DNA of 64,000 nucleotides. It comes from Streptomyces sp. CB01580 (GTDB taxonomy: Bacteria; Actinomycetota; Actinomycetes; Streptomycetales; Streptomycetaceae). The notes under the pieces are model-generated. The model was not told where the DNA came from and did no database searches. It worked only from the letters and a program-made list of their open reading frames with translations. Below are positions 59,623 to 64,000 of this stretch, piece after piece. The stretch spans positions 455,834 through 519,833 of the forward strand of contig NZ_LIXJ01000002.1 in the NCBI RefSeq assembly GCF_001905795.1, given 5' to 3'. The position numbers and the translations under genes were made by a program. Position 1 is the first letter of the stretch; each line of letters starts with the position of its first letter.

Positions 59623-62082
59623 ATGGCTACCGAGTCCAACGCGGTCACTCCGCTCGTCCTTCCCGTACTGCCGCTCGACGACGAGGTCGTGCTGCCCGGG
59701 ATGGTGGTGCCTCTGGAACTGTCCGACGCCGATGTGCGGGCCGCCGTGGAGGCGGCCCAGGCCGCGGCCCGTGAGAGCGGCGGCAAGCCCGAGGTGCTGC
59801 TGGTGCCCCGGATCGACGGGACGTACACCGGCACCGGTGTCATCGGCACGGTCGAGCAGGTGGGGCGGCTGTCGGACGGGGATCCGGGCGCGCTCGTCCG
59901 CGGCCGGGGCCGGGTGCGGATCGGGGCCGGGACCAGCGGGCCGGGCGCCGCGCTCTGGGTGGAGGGGACGCGGGTCGACGAGACCGCCCCCGATCCTTCC
60001 GCGCCCTCGTACGGGCCCGGCCGGGGAGGCACCGCTCCCAAAATCGCCGCGGAGCTGGTCAAGGAGTACAAGGCGCTCGCCACGAGCTGGCTGAGGAAGC
60101 GCGGTGCCTGGCAGGTCGTGGACCGGATCCAGCAGATCGAGGACGTCTCCGCGCTCGCCGACAACTCCGGCTACTCGCCCTTCCTCACCACCGCCCAGAA
60201 GGTGCGGCTCCTGGAGACCGCGGACCCGGTCGCCCGGCTGAGGCTCGCCGTCGAGTGGCTCCGTGAACACCTCGCCGAACAGGACGTCGCCGAGTCCATC
60301 GCCAAGGACGTCCAGGAGGGCGTCGACAAGCAGCAGCGCGAATTCCTGCTGCGGCGCCAGCTCGACGCGGTACGCAAGGAGCTGGCCGAGCTGGGTGGCG
60401 ACCCGGAGGACGAGTCCGACGACTACCGGGCGCGCGTCGAGGCCGCCGACCTTCCCGAGCACGTCCGCGAGGCGGCGTTCAAGGAGGTCGACAAGCTGGA
60501 GCGCGCCTCCGACCAGAGCCCCGAGGGCTCCTGGATCCGCACCTGGCTCGACACGGTCCTCGAACTGCCGTGGACCGAGCGCACCGAGGACGCCTACGAC
60601 ATCCGTGGAGCCCAGGAGGTCCTGGACGCGGAGCACGCGGGCCTCCAGGACGTGAAGGAACGGATCATCGAGTACCTGGCGGTCCGCAAGCGGCGCTCCG
60701 ACCGCGGTCTCGGCGTCGTCGGCGGGCGGCGCGGCGGTGCCGTGCTGGCGCTGGTGGGGCCGCCGGGCGTGGGCAAGACCTCGCTCGGCGAGTCCGTCGC
60801 GCACGCCATGGGCCGCAGGTTCGTCCGCGTCGCGCTCGGCGGTGTGCGGGACGAGGCGGAGATCCGCGGCCACCGGCGCACCTACGTCGGCGCGCTGCCG
60901 GGCCGGATCGTCCGCGCGATCAAGGAGGCCGGTTCGATGAACCCGGTCGTCCTGCTCGACGAGATCGACAAGGTCGGCTCCGACTTCCGGGGCGACCCGG
61001 CCGCCGCCCTCCTCGAAGTCCTCGACCCGGCGCAGAACCACACCTTCCGCGACCACTACCTGGAGGTGGAACTCGACCTCAGCGACGTCGTCTTCCTCGC
61101 CACCGCCAACGTCCTCGAAGCCGTACCGGAGGCCCTGCTCGACCGCATGGAGCTGGTCAGGCTCGACGGTTACACCGAGGACGAGAAGGTCGTCATCGCC
61201 CGCGACCACCTGCTCCCGCGCCAGCTGGAGCGGGCCGGTCTGAAGGCGGACGAGGTGACGCTCGACGAGTCCGCGCTGCGCGCGCTGGCCGGCGAGTACA
61301 CCCGCGAGGCGGGCGTACGGAACCTGGAACGCGCCGTCGCCCGGCTGCTGCGCAAGGTCGCCGCCCAGCACGAACTGGGCGACCGCGAGCTGCCGTTCAC
61401 GATCACCGAAGCGGATCTGCGCGGACTGGTCGGACGCCCGCACCATGTGCCCGAGTCCGCCCAGGACCCGGCCGAGCGCCGCACCGCGGTGCCGGGCGTG
61501 GCCACCGGGCTCGCGGTGACCGGGGCCGGCGGGGACGTGCTGTTCGTCGAGGCGTCGCTGGCGGACCCGGAGACCGGGGCGTCCGGACTGACCCTCACCG
61601 GTCAGCTCGGCGACGTGATGAAGGAGTCCGCGCAGATCGCGCTGAGCTTCCTGCGGTCGCACGGCGCGGAACTGGAACTGCCGGTCGCGGACCTGAAGGA
61701 CCGCGGCGTGCACATCCACTTCCCGGCGGGCGCGGTCCCCAAGGACGGCCCGAGCGCGGGCATCACGATGACCACGGCCCTGGCCTCGCTGCTCTCCGGG
61801 CGGCTGGTCCGCACGGACGTGGCGATGACCGGCGAGGTCTCGCTGACCGGGCGGGTGCTGCCGATCGGCGGCCTGAAGCAGAAGCTGCTGGCCGCGCACC
61901 GGGCCGGGATCACCACCGTGGTGATCCCCAAGCGGAACGAGGCCGACCTGGACGACGTCCCGGCCGAGGTCCTGGACACGCTGGAGGTCCACCCGGTGAC
62001 GGACGTCCGCCAGGTGCTGGAGATCGCCCTCGCGCCCGCCTCGGCCGCCAGGCCCGGGGAGAGGATCCCGGCCGCGGCGTAG
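59623..62082 (+). CDS. lon: ATP-dependent Lon protease
   Basis: The 819-aa protease degrades misfolded and regulatory proteins in the cytoplasm. The N-terminal LON substrate domain ([20 protein letters not shown]) is followed by a helical linker. The AAA+ module has Walker [16 protein letters not shown], Walker [18 protein letters not shown] and [16 protein letters not shown]. The protease domain has the catalytic Ser in [14 protein letters not shown] and Lys in [15 protein letters not shown]. It is full length. The HAIR-like repeat upstream points to HspR control. The Tn7-like element ends about 100 bp upstream. Confidence 0.97.
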   Translation: MATESNAVTPLVLPVLPLDDEVVLPGMVVPLELSDADVRAAVEAAQAAARESGGKPEVLLVPRIDGTYTGTGVIGTVEQVGRLSDGDPGALVRGRGRVRIGAGTSGPGAALWVEGTRVDETAPDPSAPSYGPGRGGTAPKIAAELVKEYKALATSWLRKRGAWQVVDRIQQIEDVSALADNSGYSPFLTTAQKVRLLETADPVARLRLAVEWLREHLAEQDVAESIAKDVQEGVDKQQREFLLRRQLDAVRKELAELGGDPEDESDDYRARVEAADLPEHVREAAFKEVDKLERASDQSPEGSWIRTWLDTVLELPWTERTEDAYDIRGAQEVLDAEHAGLQDVKERIIEYLAVRKRRSDRGLGVVGGRRGGAVLALVGPPGVGKTSLGESVAHAMGRRFVRVALGGVRDEAEIRGHRRTYVGALPGRIVRAIKEAGSMNPVVLLDEIDKVGSDFRGDPAAALLEVLDPAQNHTFRDHYLEVELDLSDVVFLATANVLEAVPEALLDRMELVRLDGYTEDEKVVIARDHLLPRQLERAGLKADEVTLDESALRALAGEYTREAGVRNLERAVARLLRKVAAQHELGDRELPFTITEADLRGLVGRPHHVPESAQDPAERRTAVPGVATGLAVTGAGGDVLFVEASLADPETGASGLTLTGQLGDVMKESAQIALSFLRSHGAELELPVADLKDRGVHIHFPAGAVPKDGPSAGITMTTALASLLSGRLVRTDVAMTGEVSLTGRVLPIGGLKQKLLAAHRAGITTVVIPKRNEADLDDVPAEVLDTLEVHPVTDVRQVLEIALAPASAARPGERIPAAA

Positions 62083-62128
62083 CCGCCACGGCGTGACGGA
62101 CGTGGCGCCACGCACGCGACCGGCACGG

Positions 62129-62166
62129 ACGGCCCGCCTCCCCGTCACGACGGGTGGGCGGGCCGT
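62129..62166. terminator. GC hairpin after lon
   Basis: ACGGCCCGCC and GGCGGGCCGT form a perfect 10-bp stem around an 18-base loop, 47 bp after the lon stop and 42 bp before the convergent deacetylase end. It probably ends both transcripts. Confidence 0.8.
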
Positions 62167-62207
62167 TCCGTGCGCCCCGGAGCGGGACTTGGGGCACCCG
62201 CTCCTCG

Positions 62208-62982
62208 TCAGGGGCGGTAGACCGTCCCCGGGACCGGCTCGGCGGGGGCCATCAGCTGGGGGACGGTGACGAAGGTGTAGCCCCGCTCCTTCAGCGTGTC
62301 GACGATGCCCGGCACGGCGGGCACCGTTCCGTCGTAGATGTCGTGCAGCAGGATGATGCCGTCCTTGCTCGCCTGGTCCAGGATGCGCTTCTCGATCAGC
62401 GCCGAATCCGTCGTCGAGTAGTCCTTGGCGGTGGCGCTCCACAGCACCTGGGCCAGCCCCAGTTCCTTGCTGATCTCCGCGACGGTCTCGTCGGTGCGGC
62501 CCTGCGGCGGGCGCATCAGGCGCGGCTTCTTCCCGGTGATCTCCGCTATCGCGTCCTGGGTCTTCTCCAGCTCGGTCCGTATGGCAGCCGGCTTCTGCTC
62601 CGTCAGGATCCCGTGCGTCCAGGTGTGGTTGGCCACCTCGTGGCCCTCGGCGGCGAGCCTGCGCACGGTGTCCGGGTACTTCTTGACGTGGTTCTTGCCC
62701 AGCAGGAAGAAGGTCGCGCGCACCTTCTTCTCCTTGAGGATGTCGAGCAGGCGCGGAGTGTCCTTGCCCGGCCCGGCGTCGAAGGTCAGGGCTATGCATT
62801 TCGCCTTGCGGCAGTCCACCGGACCGAAGGTGCCCTTGGCGTCGGAGCCCGCGTCGGCGCGCGCGTCCGAGGGCGCGGTGGTGTCCGAGGAGCAGCCGGC
62901 CAGCGTCAGGGTGAGTGCCGTCACAAGGACGGCGGCCAACGCCGTACCGGTCGACTTCGTCTTCAAGAACAAGGCGGTCACT
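62208..62982 (-). CDS. Polysaccharide deacetylase family lipoprotein
   Basis: The 257-aa protein has a lipoprotein signal (STGTALAAVLVTALTLTLAG then Cys) and a NodB-homology domain: ALTFDAGPGKDTP (catalytic Asp region), EVANHTWTHGIL (metal His), RPPQGRTDETV and GIILLHDIYDGT. Substrates in the family are N-acetylated peptidoglycan or chitin. It should be exported and lipid-anchored. A GTG at 62982 lies very close to GGAGG; a TTG at 62973 has better spacing and may be the real start. Confidence 0.9.
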
Positions 62983-63026
62983 CCTCCGTGGCTCGGCCGG
63001 GCACGCGATGCGCGGCGGAACGGACT

Positions 63027-63058
63027 ATACATATGGTGTATACGCGGTGTGTATACAG
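63027..63058. promoter_or_regulatory. AT-rich GTATAC repeats upstream of the deacetylase
   Basis: GTATAC occurs at 63038-63043 and 63051-63056, preceded by ACTATACATATG. AT-rich DNA of this kind is exceptional in the window and lies where the deacetylase promoter is expected. It could be an operator, for instance for a GntR-type regulator, or a -10 region. Confidence 0.5.
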
Positions 63059-63263
63059 GGTCGGGGAGGGCGCGAGCAGTGGGAGCGGGAAAGGGGCGAG
63101 CCCCCGGTGACGGGTGGTCACCAGGGGCTCGGCCGGGTGGAACGGTGCGGTGTGCGGGCGTGCCGGACGGGTGCGGCGGGCGCGGCTCAGCGGCTCGATG
63201 GGCCGTGCCGGTCGCGGTCTCGGCGGCTCGCGGTGGGGTCTCGCTCGCGGCGCGGGGCCCGGC

Positions 63264-64000
63264 TCAGCCGTTCGCGAGGGCCTGCAGACGGTCGTAGGCG
63301 CCGTTGAAGCGGTCGTGGTCGCCCACGTACGGGCCGGACTCGGTGTACTGCCACATCGTGTAGAAGCCCCAGCCGGCCGGGAGTTCACCGACCGTGCTGT
63401 TGTAGCGGGCCACCCACAGCGGGTTGGTGGCGCCGAAGCCCGCGTTGTTGCCGGTGCAGGTCGTCCACCAGCTGGTCGCGGTGTAGATGACCGCGTCGCG
63501 TCCGGTGCGCGCCTTGTACGTGTTCACGAAGTCGCGGATCCAGGACACCATGGCCGACTGGCTCTTCCCGTAGCACTGGTCGCCGTACGGGTTCCACTCG
63601 ATGTCGAGCACGCCGGGCAGCGTCTTGCCGTCCCGCGACCAGCCGCCTCCGTGGTCCACGAAGTAGTTGGCCTGTGCGGCTCCGCTCGTCGTGTTCGGGG
63701 TGGCGAAGTGGTACGAGCCCCGGATCATGCCGATGTTGTACGAGCCGTTGTACTGCTGCGCGAAGTACGGGTTCGTGTAGTACGTGCCCTCGGTGGCCTT
63801 GACGTAGGCCCACTTCACGCCGCTGTTCCACAGCGTCGCCCAGTCGACGTTGCCCTGGTGGCCGCTGACGTCCACGCCTTCGGTCTGCACGGCGCGCGTG
63901 TCGCGGGGCAGTCCGCCCTGGCCGTCGTGGGCGACGACGCCCATGCCCATCGTGGCCGTGCCGCGGGCGGGCTTGCGGGCGGCGGCGTCGGGGGAGCCCG
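63264..64000 (-). CDS. GH25 lysozyme/muramidase, N-terminus beyond the window
   Basis: The visible part begins inside the frame at the window edge and includes VDVSGHQGNVDWATLWNSG, VKATEGTYYTNPYF, GVLDIEWNPYGDQC and YTMWQYTESGPYVGDHDRF, the GH25 barrel with catalytic Asp and Glu residues (DVSGHQ and LDIEWN). It should cut the beta-1,4 bond of peptidoglycan and be secreted; the signal peptide would lie outside the window. The gene ends at ALANG with no attached binding domain. Confidence 0.94.
   Translation of the reverse strand, partial: GSPDAAARKPARGTATMGMGVVAHDGQGGLPRDTRAVQTEGVDVSGHQGNVDWATLWNSGVKWAYVKATEGTYYTNPYFAQQYNGSYNIGMIRGSYHFATPNTTSGAAQANYFVDHGGGWSRDGKTLPGVLDIEWNPYGDQCYGKSQSAMVSWIRDFVNTYKARTGRDAVIYTATSWWTTCTGNNAGFGATNPLWVARYNSTVGELPAGWGFYTMWQYTESGPYVGDHDRFNGAYDRLQALANG

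Overview
The window is high-GC, densely coded chromosomal DNA from a Streptomyces-type actinomycete. The evidence is the codon bias, GTG starts, the nickel superoxide dismutase pair sodN/sodX, the fused E1/E2 2-oxoglutarate dehydrogenase (Kgd), CGNR, PadR and FxSxx-COOH families, and a HAIR-like (HspR) repeat before lon. No rRNA, tRNA or CRISPR array was seen.

Layout. (1) 1-15,967 is a decayed and invaded locus. A class A beta-lactamase-like gene is cut in two by a 13.3-kb Tn3-family transposon (1247-14511). The transposon has 38-bp terminal repeats and a 5-bp target duplication (CGTGA), and removing it with one duplication restores a 296-codon frame. It holds tnpA, a res/tnpR module and an IS21-type istA/istB pair. 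istB is itself interrupted by a 2.4-kb group II intron inserted antisense. The transposon also carries an unrecognised three-gene operon (HTH regulator, 482-aa protein with a CxCxxC motif, 188-aa protein) and a small membrane protein. Next to it lie a LysR fragment and a penicillin-binding protein fragment. (2) 16,215-30,411 is mostly housekeeping: sodN/sodX, a CGNR regulator, a methyltransferase, a polar amino-acid ABC transporter, malic enzyme, a quinone-oxidoreductase-like enzyme, a secreted GH5 hydrolase, an HTH/Clp-N pair, and PadR with a DUF4097 protein.

(3) 30,597-44,928 is the most striking region: eight co-directional genes, several overlapping by 4 bp or less. In order they are a Trypco1-like protein, a trypsin-VMAP-like protease, a MoxR AAA+ ATPase, a SAV_2336-type vWA-TPR protein, an FxSxx-COOH precursor peptide (FxsA), the radical-SAM cyclophane maturase FxsB, an HExxH peptide hydroxylase and the TIR/NB-ARC/TPR protein FxsT. 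This joins a complete MoxR-vWA-VMAP NTPase 'conflict' module to a RiPP maturation cassette.

(4) 45,046-53,321 holds kgd, a response regulator/histidine kinase pair, a spermidine-synthase-like protein, a rhomboid-like protein and a small membrane protein. (5) About 53,472-59,522 is a compact Tn7-like transposon with tnsA, tnsB/tniA, tnsC/tniB and tniQ, a SAM methyltransferase as cargo, and matching terminal and internal repeats at both ends. It sits directly upstream of the HAIR-like repeat of lon. (6) 59,623-64,000 holds lon, a polysaccharide deacetylase lipoprotein and a GH25 muramidase cut by the window edge.
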